Positions 1-6,517 of a stretch of DNA of 7,697 nucleotides are shown one piece after another (positions within the stretch are counted from its first letter, which is position 1; each line of letters begins with the position of its first letter). Position numbers and translations under genes: made by a program. This DNA comes from Bacteroidales bacterium (lineage in GTDB: Bacteria > Bacteroidota > Bacteroidia > Bacteroidales > UBA7960): positions 1 to 7,697 of the forward strand of contig SKNE01000252.1 of assembly GCA_007120675.1 (NCBI GenBank), read 5' to 3'. Below the pieces are notes generated by a model that was not told the origin of the DNA, did not search any database, and worked only from the letters and a program-made list of their open reading frames with translations.

Positions 1-92
1 ATCTGGGTGATGAGCTGGGCCCGTGCTCCGGGCAGCAGGAAAAGGCTGAAGAAAAGGCTGAGGAGAAGGATTCGTACAGCAGAAACAGCCAT
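1..92 (-). CDS. 5' end of a secreted protein of unknown function (partial, runs off the left edge)
   Basis: Only about 30 codons are visible. They encode a classic Sec signal peptide: a short n-region ending in Arg (MAVSAVR), a strongly hydrophobic core rich in Leu and Phe, and a likely signal peptidase I site after Ala-Arg-Ala, with Gln-Leu-Ile-Thr-Gln following. The product is therefore exported to the periplasm or outer membrane, but too little is present to name it. I chose the ATG at 90-92, which lies 69 bases after the stop of the 338-residue gene. An in-frame ATG at 150-152 would add 20 polar residues ahead of the signal peptide and is less likely. A GGGAGG run touches the chosen ATG, too close to be an ordinary ribosome binding site. 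It probably belongs to the same transcript as the gene before it, since no terminator separates them. Confidence 0.6.
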   Translation of the reverse strand, partial: MAVSAVRILLLSLFFSLFLLPGARAQLITQ

Positions 93-161
93 CCTCCCGG
101 AGAGGGAGAACGGCTGCCCTGTGAGCTCTTTTTGCTTATGGCAAGAACCCATCTTATTGGT

Positions 162-1178
162 TTAATAGAGGATGCTGCCTCTTAAAGCCCCGGCGTCCAT
201 CATCATGTCCGACTCCCTGAGCAGCTCGGTGCTCCGCATCACGTCCCGCAGTTGCTCCACGTCAAAAACGCCAATGGCCCCGAGTGTCTCCAGCTGGCCA
301 AGTGATTGCATGTCCTGTATGCGGATGCTGGCATCCAGGGCGCTGAAATCGTAGATGGCGCCGGCCAGCTGGCTTACATCCTGTATCAAGAATTGCAGGT
401 TTTCTTCGCTCAAAAAGGCGATGCTCTCTAAGCGCTCCAGGTCAAGCACTACTTGCCGGTTCAGCATTTCACCGTCATACAACGCCAGCTGTTCTTCCTC
501 CCCCTCTGTCATCAGGTCCTTGGCTATCAGGTATTCCAGCACCGGACGGTTGTCGTTCACGATGGTGGTCATCAGCATATTGGTGAACAGCAGGTCGTGG
601 GCTGTGGCCAGCTGGGGGGCATCCGACTTGGGGTGGACGTCGAAAAAGCGTTCTACGGCGCTGAGGTAGTCAAAGACCACATTGCCCCGGAGCTGTGTCT
701 GGGCCAGGGCGTTCCCTGCGTTGTTAAGCACCGTGCGGATGGCGATGCGGTCGCGGTCCGACAGGTCGGTGACCACCCCCATGGCCTCCAGGATGCGCAG
801 GCGGGCGTTGTCCAGGAATTCGCTGTATTGCTCCAGGCGGTTCAGGGTGCCGGCGTTGGCCACGCGGAACTCGCTGTTTTCGCGTCCCGCCCGCAGGGCA
901 AAGTCCACATCTTCGGTCATCTTGAGGTTGGCCGTGTATTCATAGGCCAGGTAATGGCGGTAGGCCTCGCGCATCTTCTCATCGGCCAGCAGCTCGTTGC
1001 GCAGCTCGATGTCCGCTTCGGTGACGCGGATGTTGCGGTACTGGTCCACACGCCCGATGGTGCCTGCGGCCTCACGGAGGCTCATCCCGGGATTGGTCAG
1101 TGTGAGGCCTACCAGGAGCCCCACGGCAAAGCCTATCACAAGGCTGAAAACGACGGCTACGATTCTGTTGTTCTTCAT
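162..1178 (-). CDS. Membrane-anchored protein of unknown function, 338 aa
   Basis: I do not recognise this family. Residues 6-28 form one hydrophobic segment (VAVVFSLVIGFAVGLLVGL) after a short Lys/Arg-containing start, so the protein is probably a type II membrane protein or is held by an uncleaved signal anchor. The remaining 310 residues are predominantly acidic and look mainly alpha-helical, with many Leu/Glu/Arg-rich stretches, no cysteine and no visible catalytic motif. The start is set by an A-rich leader (AATAAAAAAACCACCACAATG) with no Shine-Dalgarno sequence. It follows the anti-sigma gene by 128 bases, and that gap carries a candidate ECF promoter. From its position it may be a target of the neighbouring sigma factor, or an accessory protein acting on the anti-sigma factor in the periplasm. 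Both roles are inference. The reading frame itself is secure from its length and composition. Confidence 0.8.
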   Translation of the reverse strand: MKNNRIVAVVFSLVIGFAVGLLVGLTLTNPGMSLREAAGTIGRVDQYRNIRVTEADIELRNELLADEKMREAYRHYLAYEYTANLKMTEDVDFALRAGRENSEFRVANAGTLNRLEQYSEFLDNARLRILEAMGVVTDLSDRDRIAIRTVLNNAGNALAQTQLRGNVVFDYLSAVERFFDVHPKSDAPQLATAHDLLFTNMLMTTIVNDNRPVLEYLIAKDLMTEGEEEQLALYDGEMLNRQVVLDLERLESIAFLSEENLQFLIQDVSQLAGAIYDFSALDASIRIQDMQSLGQLETLGAIGVFDVEQLRDVMRSTELLRESDMMMDAGALRGSILY

Positions 1179-1279
1179 TGTGGTGGTTTTTTTATTGGTG
1201 AATGATGTTACTTTTCCTGAAAGACCGGGGCGTTCTCATTGGGGACTCAGCCCCTGTCATGATGCTTTATCTGAACATA

Positions 1280-1305
1280 AGACGAACAAGATACAAAAAA
1301 GTTGG
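1280..1305 (-). promoter_or_regulatory. Candidate ECF-sigma promoter before the 338-residue membrane protein
   Basis: On the minus strand CCAAC (1305-1301) is followed after 17 bases by GTCT (1283-1280), which can also be read as AAC-N16-CGTC. This fits the general ECF pattern of an AAC-type -35 and a CGTC/GTC-type -10. The -35 begins one base after the stop codon of the anti-sigma gene. Predicted transcription would start near 1271-1275 and leave an untranslated leader of about 95 bases. The same motif with identical spacing occurs before the sigma gene, with 18 of 26 positions identical including a shared TTTTTGT run after the -35. There is no experimental support. Confidence 0.45.
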
Positions 1306-1306
1306 T

Positions 1307-2071
1307 TTAGCGGATGATCATCTCCCGGCTGAACAGCACACCTCTTTGATCATCAGACACTTCCAGCAGTATTGGTTTGCTCATCCCCTCAAGTTGCGTG
1401 AGTACCAGCTGGTACACGGCTTCTCCCTGCACGCTGAAACGGGTCACCCCGCCCGTGCCCTGGTCCCCCTCCATGCCGCTGCCCTTGAGGTAACGCCCCC
1501 TGACGAAACGGTAGGTGTCCCTGTCGTACCAAAGGCGCACATCCAACAGCTCCTCTGAGCGCACCGAAGCCACCAGGATCACCATCTGGTCTACCACCAT
1601 GGGGTTAAGCTGTATCTGCCAGCCATCCTGCACGAAGGACATGCTCTGACCGGAGCGCGCCGACATGGTGGCGCTCACCCCTGAAGGGTCCACAAAAAGC
1701 CGCCCGGGCGTGACCACCAGGGTCAGGGCCACCCCCAGGGCCAGTCCGATCAACAGGATGGCAGCGTAGCGCAACAGCTCCTTCCGCTCAAAGCGGAACC
1801 AATCGGCCATATTTATCGTTCGCGTGGCCTGCCGGCGGGACTCCTGCTCCTCTTCTATGCGCTCCATGACCCGGGGACTCAGATCCGGCCCCTCTCCGCC
1901 ACCACCCGCTCTCATGAGCATGGCGTGCAGACGCTCCATCTCCCTGAGGTAGCGGCGGGCATTCTCCGAAGAAGCCAGCATGGCCTCCAGTGCCTGCTGT
2001 TCAGCCCCGCTGAGTGTTCCGGCCAGCTGGCCGTCCACCAGTTGTTCAAGGGTCTTTCCTGAATCGGACAT
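1307..2071 (-). CDS. Transmembrane anti-sigma factor for the adjacent ECF sigma factor, 254 aa
   Basis: Predicted to hold the sigma factor encoded just upstream inactive at the inner membrane. Residues 1-80 are a helical cytoplasmic region (LEQLVDGQLAGTLSGAEQQ, then SSENARRYLREMERLHAML) of the kind found in FecR/RskA-like anti-sigma factors. Residues 100-120 are one hydrophobic span (RYAAILLIGLALGVALTLVV). Residues 121-254 form a periplasmic, beta-rich domain ending in MIIR. There is no HxxxCxxC zinc motif and no cysteine at all, so it is not a ZAS-type factor that senses redox through zinc. The start at 2071 is the only ATG in frame after the sigma stop. The two genes are 87 bases apart and in the same frame, with no gene between. 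The role is inferred from topology and the sigma-then-anti-sigma order. A nearby PrsW-type protease is a candidate for cutting it. Confidence 0.8.
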   Translation of the reverse strand: MSDSGKTLEQLVDGQLAGTLSGAEQQALEAMLASSENARRYLREMERLHAMLMRAGGGGEGPDLSPRVMERIEEEQESRRQATRTINMADWFRFERKELLRYAAILLIGLALGVALTLVVTPGRLFVDPSGVSATMSARSGQSMSFVQDGWQIQLNPMVVDQMVILVASVRSEELLDVRLWYDRDTYRFVRGRYLKGSGMEGDQGTGGVTRFSVQGEAVYQLVLTQLEGMSKPILLEVSDDQRGVLFSREMIIR

Positions 2072-2158
2072 AGTCGTTGGTTTTTCATTGTTAGTGATGA
2101 AACATCCTGCCCTGCAGCCGCCACTCTCAAGTTCTGCATTGCCTGCCAGGCAGCCGGA

Positions 2159-2695
2159 TCACATCTGCGTTCCCAGCTTCTCCCTCAGCATCCGCCGGGC
2201 ATCGAAGAGCCTCGACTTCACCTTTTTCTCAGGCAGGTCCAGCTCCGTGGCGATCTCTGCATAGGACAGCTGCTCAAAATAGTGCATCAGGATCACCACC
2301 TGGTAATTATCTTTCAGTCCCGCTATGGCCTCATGCAGCAGTCCCTCCCTCTCTTTCTGCACCATTTGCTGGTGCGGGTTTTCTCCCTGCCCTTCCTGCT
2401 CCGGCATCTTCTCCGGGTGCAGGAAGCGCGCCTCCTTTTTTTTGTGGCTGAGGGCCGTATTGATGGCGATGCGGTAAATCCAGCTCAAAAACCTGCTCTG
2501 CAGATTGAAGCCATCCAGGCTTTGCCAGGCCTTCACAAAGACCTCCTGGGTCAGCTCTTCGGCCTCGGCCGCCTGCTGCAGCACCTGGTAAATGGCGTGG
2601 TAGACGGCAGACTGATACCTTCGCACCAGCACTTCATACTCTGTTGTGCTTCCATTCCGGATGCGCCGGATGAGCTCGTGTTCGTCTTGTTTCAT
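2159..2695 (-). CDS. ECF-subfamily RNA polymerase sigma-70 factor, 178 aa
   Basis: Directs RNA polymerase to a small set of promoters when released from its anti-sigma factor. Region 2 spans about residues 10-85: YEVLVRRYQSAVYHAIYQV, the core-binding EELTQEVFVKAWQSL, and the -10-recognition stretch FLSWIYRIAINTALSHKKK. A charged linker of about 30 residues follows (EKMPEQEGQGENPHQQ), then region 4 at about 118-172, whose helix-turn-helix is LSYAEIATELDLPEKKVKSRL. Region 3 is absent and the 178-residue length is normal for ECF factors. The start at 2695 puts the region 2 helices in the usual place and no other Met lies nearby. The anti-sigma gene follows directly. A promoter-like motif matching the one before 1178 ends about 7 bases before this ATG, which suggests autoregulation and, if real, a leaderless or nearly leaderless mRNA. 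Confidence 0.95.
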   Translation of the reverse strand: MKQDEHELIRRIRNGSTTEYEVLVRRYQSAVYHAIYQVLQQAAEAEELTQEVFVKAWQSLDGFNLQSRFLSWIYRIAINTALSHKKKEARFLHPEKMPEQEGQGENPHQQMVQKEREGLLHEAIAGLKDNYQVVILMHYFEQLSYAEIATELDLPEKKVKSRLFDARRMLREKLGTQM

Positions 2696-2701
2696 TTACT
2701 T

Positions 2702-2727
2702 AGACTGTTCAGTCACAAAAATGTTGG
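2702..2727 (-). promoter_or_regulatory. Candidate autoregulated ECF promoter before the sigma gene
   Basis: On the minus strand CCAAC (2727-2723) and GTCT (2705-2702) are separated by 17 bases, exactly as in the motif at 1305-1280, and both have TTTTTGT starting one base after CCAAC. ECF factors commonly transcribe their own operon from such a site. The -10 lies so close to the ATG at 2695 that transcription would begin at or within a few bases of the start codon. This is possible in Bacteroidota but it weakens the call. An inverted repeat AGGCC-CC-GGCCT (2739-2750) sits 11 bases upstream of the -35. Confidence 0.4.
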
Positions 2728-2800
2728 TTTTCAATTGCAGGCCCCGGCCTATGTCTCTTGTCCCACACGATCGCATTCAGTCCAAAAAGCAGGGTACCGG

Positions 2801-2811
2801 TTGCCAGGCAA
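2801..2811. repeat. Short inverted repeat in the gap between prsW and the sigma gene
   Basis: TTGCCAGGCAA is a perfect dyad around a central base, in the 141-base gap between the protease and sigma genes. Its core TGCCAGGCA recurs at 2144-2152 inside a second dyad (TGCCTGCCAGGCA, 2140-2152) between the sigma and anti-sigma genes. The arms are only 5-6 bases and no T-run follows, so neither is a convincing terminator. They could be operators or chance; I cannot tell. Confidence 0.25.
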
Positions 2812-2836
2812 TAAACGCCGCCGGCAAACAGGCAGG

Positions 2837-3826
2837 CTAAAGCTGGTTCAGTTCCCAGAGCTCCCGGTGGCTCATGCGCACCAGGGGCAGCAGGGCCATC
2901 TCTCCCGACTTGCCGATGATGCGGCGCAGGGTTTTCAGCTCCAGCAACTTGTCTTTAATGTCCGGCTCCATGATCAGCGGAAACCCGCTCTCCTTGAGCA
3001 GCATGTTCCTCTTTGCCTTGATGGACAGCTCCAGGTAGAGACTAAAGAAGCAGTACATGTCCACCAGCGTCTCGGCCGGAAAGTGTTCTTTCAGGCTGGC
3101 CAGGTATTGCCCGGCACGGGTCTCGCGGAACTGGCCCACGCGGATCATGCGCAGCATGTCCACCTCGTTGCTGAACTCCACCTCCAGCCAGTTTTGCAGG
3201 TGCTGCGTGGTGTACTTGAACACCAGGTAGAAGATCATGGGCAGGAAGATGATGATCAGCAGGGTCATCAGCAGCGGGTCAAAGATGAAGTGGTTGAAGG
3301 CCGAGTGGAGAACGATGGCCACCAGCATGCCGATGCTGCCTCCCAGGGCCATGTGGTGCTCCCGCTGGACCCCTTCGATGAGGATGATGGCAAAGAGTGA
3401 CACCACCCCTCCGTGCATGATGGCGGTGCCAAAGCCCCTCACGATGGCCAGTAATACATCAAATCCAGCCCCCAGCTGCAGGTAGTACCAGGTGTTTTCT
3501 GCCAGTGCAAAGCCTGTCCCGATGGCGAAACCGTAAATGGCCGCATCGATCATGAACCCCACCTGCCTCCTGGCCACCAGGAGGAAGAGCAGGCTCCCCT
3601 TGATCAGCTCCTCGGTCACGGGCGCCACATAGCGGCTCAGCCACTGGTCTGACAGTCCAAAGGCATCCATAAAGGCCGTATTGACAAAATAGGACAGCAC
3701 GGCCGAGGCAATGCCCCACAAAAGGCAAAGGGCCAGCAGCCGCACCGACACCAGCTTGAAGCTGTCGAGCAAAAAAAGGCACAGCAGAAAGAGCAGTACC
3801 GGGAAAAATCCAAAGGCAATGATCAT
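2837..3826 (-). CDS. PrsW-family intramembrane metalloprotease, 329 aa
   Basis: A polytopic membrane protease of the family whose B. subtilis founding member makes the first cut in the anti-sigma factor RsiW. The family motifs are visible. VTEELIKG gives the EExxK motif (Glu72, Glu73, Lys76); FAIGTGFALAEN carries Glu110 at the end of a transmembrane helix; AIMHGG carries His138; and VLHSAFNHF carries His174, Asn178 and His179. These are the expected metal-site and catalytic residues. Residues 1-204 contain about seven to eight hydrophobic segments, beginning MIIAFGFFPVLLFLLCLFLL. Residues 205-329 form a soluble helical tail beyond the protease core. It is the last gene of the five-gene operon, 15 bases after the STAS gene, and lies just before the ECF sigma/anti-sigma pair, so the anti-sigma factor is the obvious candidate substrate. 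That link is inference. The ATG at 3826 starts directly with the first membrane helix and has GGTGAG upstream. Confidence 0.92.
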   Translation of the reverse strand: MIIAFGFFPVLLFLLCLFLLDSFKLVSVRLLALCLLWGIASAVLSYFVNTAFMDAFGLSDQWLSRYVAPVTEELIKGSLLFLLVARRQVGFMIDAAIYGFAIGTGFALAENTWYYLQLGAGFDVLLAIVRGFGTAIMHGGVVSLFAIILIEGVQREHHMALGGSIGMLVAIVLHSAFNHFIFDPLLMTLLIIIFLPMIFYLVFKYTTQHLQNWLEVEFSNEVDMLRMIRVGQFRETRAGQYLASLKEHFPAETLVDMYCFFSLYLELSIKAKRNMLLKESGFPLIMEPDIKDKLLELKTLRRIIGKSGEMALLPLVRMSHRELWELNQL

Positions 3827-3841
3827 TGCTCACCAGCTTGA

Positions 3842-4174
3842 TTATTCCTCTTTCAGGGCTGCCTCCAGGTCTGGCTGGATGTTGAAGATCATGGTGAATC
3901 CAGACATGTCAAATATTTCCTTGATGGCCGGCTGCAGAGAACAAACAGTGAATTTGCCGGCAACCCCCATCATCTTCTTCTGCATGATCAGGAAGATCCG
4001 CAGGCCGGAGCTGCTGATATAGTTCAGTTTTTCGCAGTCAAAAATGATCTTCGTGTGACCTTCATCCAAAAGACCGGTCATGGCCTTTTCGAAGGCATCA
4101 GCCTGGGTGGTGTCCAGCCGGCCGTCCAGGAAAACGATCATGTGGTCATCACGCGTTTCTGTGGTGTGCTTCAT
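3842..4174 (-). CDS. STAS-domain anti-sigma-factor antagonist (SpoIIAA/RsbV-like), 110 aa
   Basis: A single STAS domain fills the protein, the usual size for this family. Known members bind the partner kinase when unphosphorylated and release it when phosphorylated on a conserved serine. The key loop is NYISSSGLRIFL at residues 51-62. By alignment with the SpoIIAA DSSG motif, Ser55 is the likely phosphorylation site. The N-terminal strand (IVFLDGRLDTTQADAFEKAM) and the central strand TKIIFDCEKLNYI are typical. The start ATG overlaps the stop of the ATP-binding-protein gene as ATGA, so the two are translationally coupled and probably made in fixed ratio. The SpoIIE-type phosphatase two genes upstream would remove the phosphate. 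What the released partner acts on is unknown, since no sigma-B or sigma-F type factor is present here. Confidence 0.95.
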   Translation of the reverse strand: MKHTTETRDDHMIVFLDGRLDTTQADAFEKAMTGLLDEGHTKIIFDCEKLNYISSSGLRIFLIMQKKMMGVAGKFTVCSLQPAIKEIFDMSGFTMIFNIQPDLEAALKEE

Positions 4175-4587
4175 TGTACAATGTGTTTTTTAAGGATCAA
4201 TTGATTCATGTTGTCTGCCCTTTCATATTTCACCTCATCCATGATCTTTTTGATGAGAAAGATGCCCAGTCCGCCGATGGGCCTTTCCGTGGCCGGCAAT
4301 GCGATGTCGGGCTCATCCTGTACCGTAGGGTCGTAGGGCCTCCCGTCGTCGCGGATGGCGATGTGGAGCTCATTGTCCTGCAGCTTGAAATGAAGGATGA
4401 TCTCATGCCGCTCATCGTCGTCGTAGGCGTAGTTGACGATATTGGTAAAGGCCTCTTCCAGGGCCAGGTTCACCGACATGCTAACCTGGGGGGGCAGTCC
4501 CCAGGTGGCTGCCATCTCCTCAAGGGCGTCGCGGATCTTGTCCAGCTCACTGATCTTGTTCTCCAGGCGAAGCGTATGTTTTTGCAT
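4171..4587 (-). CDS. RsbW/SpoIIAB-like ATP-binding protein (anti-sigma serine kinase type), 138 aa
   Basis: A GHKL-fold ATPase domain of the HATPase_c_2 type spans nearly the whole protein. The N-box is LALEEAFTNIVNYAYDDD (Glu44-Glu45, Asn49, Asn52). The G1 box is IAIRDDGRPYDP (Asp80-Asp81-Gly82). The G2 box is GGLGIFLIKKIMDEVKY (Gly105, Gly106, Gly108). Family members phosphorylate a STAS partner on serine and, in the free state, bind another protein such as a sigma factor. It starts 4 bases after the phosphatase gene and its end overlaps the STAS gene, the normal composition of a partner-switching unit. All ATP-site boxes are intact, so it should bind ATP. Kinase activity and the second partner are inferred only. 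Confidence 0.93.
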   Translation of the reverse strand: MQKHTLRLENKISELDKIRDALEEMAATWGLPPQVSMSVNLALEEAFTNIVNYAYDDDERHEIILHFKLQDNELHIAIRDDGRPYDPTVQDEPDIALPATERPIGGLGIFLIKKIMDEVKYERADNMNQLILKKHIVQ

Positions 4588-4591
4588 GGCC

Positions 4592-6517
4592 TTATCCGTT
4601 AAAAGCGATGGTCAACATGGTGATGTCGTCTGATTGGGGGTATTCCTTTACGTGCTCGTCGATGGCTCGTTCCATGCGCTCGATCACGGCGCGCGGCCGC
4701 TCCTCCCTGCACAGGAGGAGTATCTCCTCCATCCTGTCTTCTCCAAAAAGTTCCTCGGCGGCGTTTTCCGCTTCGCTCACCCCATCGGTGTAGGCAAAGA
4801 GCTTGTCGCCGGGTTGCATCTCCCTGGTGGCTTCCCCATACACGAAATCCTCGAAGAGGCCCAGGGGGATGGACTTGGCCGGCTCGAAGACCTCTGCCTG
4901 GCCGTTCTGCTTCCGTATGATGAGCGGGGGGTTGTGTCCCGCATTGGCATAGGTCAGTTTGCCGGTGCGCAGGTCTAGGATCCCCAGGAAGAAGGTCACG
5001 AACATATTGCTTTCGTTGTTGAAGGCCAGGGACCTGTTCAGGGTTTCCATGATCCTTGCCGGCGACTTCTCCTTGTCGGCGATGGTGCGCAGGAGGGTTC
5101 GTGTCATGGCCATGAAAAGGGAGGCCGGCACCACCTTGCCCGACACTTCGCCGATGGCGAAGCAGAACTTGTCCTTGTCCATCACAAAGAAGTCGTACAG
5201 GTCGCCCCCCACCTCCTTGGCCGACTTCAGCATGGCGTAGAGGTCCACCTGTGGCAGGTCGGGGAAGGGGGGAAAGGTGTGGGGCAGCATGGCCAGCTGT
5301 ATCTCGCGGGCGATGCGCAGTTCGCTCTCTATCTTCTCCTTGGCCGCCGTGGCCTCCTTCAGGTTCACCACGTACTGGGCCAGCTCTTCCTGCATGTGTG
5401 TGAAGGCATCGTGCAGCTCCTTCATCTCGTCACGAGTCCTGATGGCAGGCAGTTTGGTATCGAACTTCCCCTCGGCGATGCTGCGGGCTGAGCCGGCAAA
5501 CTGCGTCAGCGGCGCCGCCAGGCGGTCCACTACCCCTGCCACTATAATGCTCAGCAGCAGTAGTCCGGCGAAGATGAAAACAATGAGCAGGGTGTTGATC
5601 TGCCGCAGCGAGGCGTACATCTCCCGGTCGGGGAAGACCACGTTGATGGCCCACTGGTTGGAGTCCAGGTTGCGGTAGTATATCCATAGCTTTGGCCTTC
5701 CGGGGATGTTGTATTCGCGGAAGCTGCTGATGCCTGCGATCTGGTCCCTTCCCACTTCGCGCATCACGGGTGCATTCCACTCTTCGGCGTTGGAGAAAAT
5801 GCTTTTGTTCATGATCATGGTGCGGTCGGGATGGGTCACCGCCACGCCGTTGCGAGAAAGCAGGAAGGCATATCCCGAGTCAAAGATGCGGGCCTCGTCG
5901 ACGATTTCGGTGAGCCACTCCAGCTCCAGGTCCACCGTGGCGATGCCCGAAAAGCGTCGCTCCCCGTCGCGCAGGGTAAAAAAAGGCACTGAGTAGGTGG
6001 CCATCAGGATGTTGCCGGCCCCCTCATCGAAATAGGGCTCCGACCAGTATGTCTTCTGCAGGATGGCCGGTATCTGGTACCAGTCCATGTAGAAATAATT
6101 GTAATCCTCCCCGCCGATGATCATGCTGCGGACACCCTCCCCCTCCCGGTGGGCATAAACCATGTAATGGGTGCCGTGCTGCGGGAAATGGTCCGGCTCG
6201 AAGGCGATGGCAGAGCCGTATACTGTGGGATTGTTGGACACGACGGCCTCCAGGATGTGGTGCAGGGAGTCCATGTCAAAGATCCCCATCTCCAGGGTGG
6301 TGGCCAGCATCTCCGGCAGTTTCTCCATGGGCTGGAGCACCTGTTCGATCCGGCCCGACAGGTTGGTGGCCAGCTCGATGGCGTTGGCCCGGGCCGACTC
6401 CCTCACGATGCGGCTGGTGTAGTGATAATAGCCCAGGAGGGTCACCACAAAAAGCAGGGTGGTGATGGCCAGCACCCGGGTGATGATACGAAATGCCAGG
6501 CTCCTTCTTCTGATCAT
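4592..6517 (-). CDS. Membrane sensor SpoIIE-family (PP2C) serine phosphatase with Cache-like and HAMP domains, 641 aa
   Basis: Predicted to sense an external signal and dephosphorylate the STAS protein encoded two genes downstream. Order of parts: transmembrane helix at about 12-32; extracytoplasmic Cache-like sensor at about 36-305 (features GGEDYNYFYMDWYQIP, WSEPYFDEGAG and GIATVDLELEWLTEIV); second helix at about 308-330; HAMP at about 328-382 (APLTQFAGSARSIAEGKFD, then RDEMKEL); short coiled coil at 383-408; and PP2C_SIG phosphatase at about 425-640. Phosphatase motifs are EVGGDLYDFF (Asp439), YTDGVSEA (Asp578) and SDDITML (Asp630, Asp631), plus NAGHNPP. The motif usually written GDVSGKGVPA reads GEVSGKVVPA here, with Glu457 for the metal-binding Asp and Val463 for Gly. 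Its ATG overlaps the stop of the solute-binding-protein gene (ATGA), and it is followed 4 bases later by the ATP-binding protein. Confidence 0.95.
   Translation of the reverse strand: MIRRRSLAFRIITRVLAITTLLFVVTLLGYYHYTSRIVRESARANAIELATNLSGRIEQVLQPMEKLPEMLATTLEMGIFDMDSLHHILEAVVSNNPTVYGSAIAFEPDHFPQHGTHYMVYAHREGEGVRSMIIGGEDYNYFYMDWYQIPAILQKTYWSEPYFDEGAGNILMATYSVPFFTLRDGERRFSGIATVDLELEWLTEIVDEARIFDSGYAFLLSRNGVAVTHPDRTMIMNKSIFSNAEEWNAPVMREVGRDQIAGISSFREYNIPGRPKLWIYYRNLDSNQWAINVVFPDREMYASLRQINTLLIVFIFAGLLLLSIIVAGVVDRLAAPLTQFAGSARSIAEGKFDTKLPAIRTRDEMKELHDAFTHMQEELAQYVVNLKEATAAKEKIESELRIAREIQLAMLPHTFPPFPDLPQVDLYAMLKSAKEVGGDLYDFFVMDKDKFCFAIGEVSGKVVPASLFMAMTRTLLRTIADKEKSPARIMETLNRSLAFNNESNMFVTFFLGILDLRTGKLTYANAGHNPPLIIRKQNGQAEVFEPAKSIPLGLFEDFVYGEATREMQPGDKLFAYTDGVSEAENAAEELFGEDRMEEILLLCREERPRAVIERMERAIDEHVKEYPQSDDITMLTIAFNG

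Noticed and set aside
93..152. The upstream ATG at 150-152 as start of the left-edge gene
   Set aside because: It would place 20 polar residues before an otherwise complete signal peptide. The ATG at 90-92 gives a normal one.
453..1205. A 250-residue open frame on the plus strand
   Set aside because: It is antisense to the 338-residue gene and rich in His, Gln, Val and Gly in the way typical of reverse-strand readings in GC-rich DNA. It has no motif, and the minus-strand protein is far more protein-like.
1241..1254. GGGGACTCAGCCCC as a terminator between the anti-sigma gene and the 338-residue gene
   Set aside because: The stem is only 4 base pairs and no T-run follows on the minus strand. 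It also lies downstream of the candidate promoter, inside the predicted leader.
2282..3400. A 372-residue open frame on the plus strand
   Set aside because: It runs antisense across both the ECF sigma gene and prsW, two genes with clear family motifs. Its composition is dominated by His, Gln and Leu with no recognisable domain.
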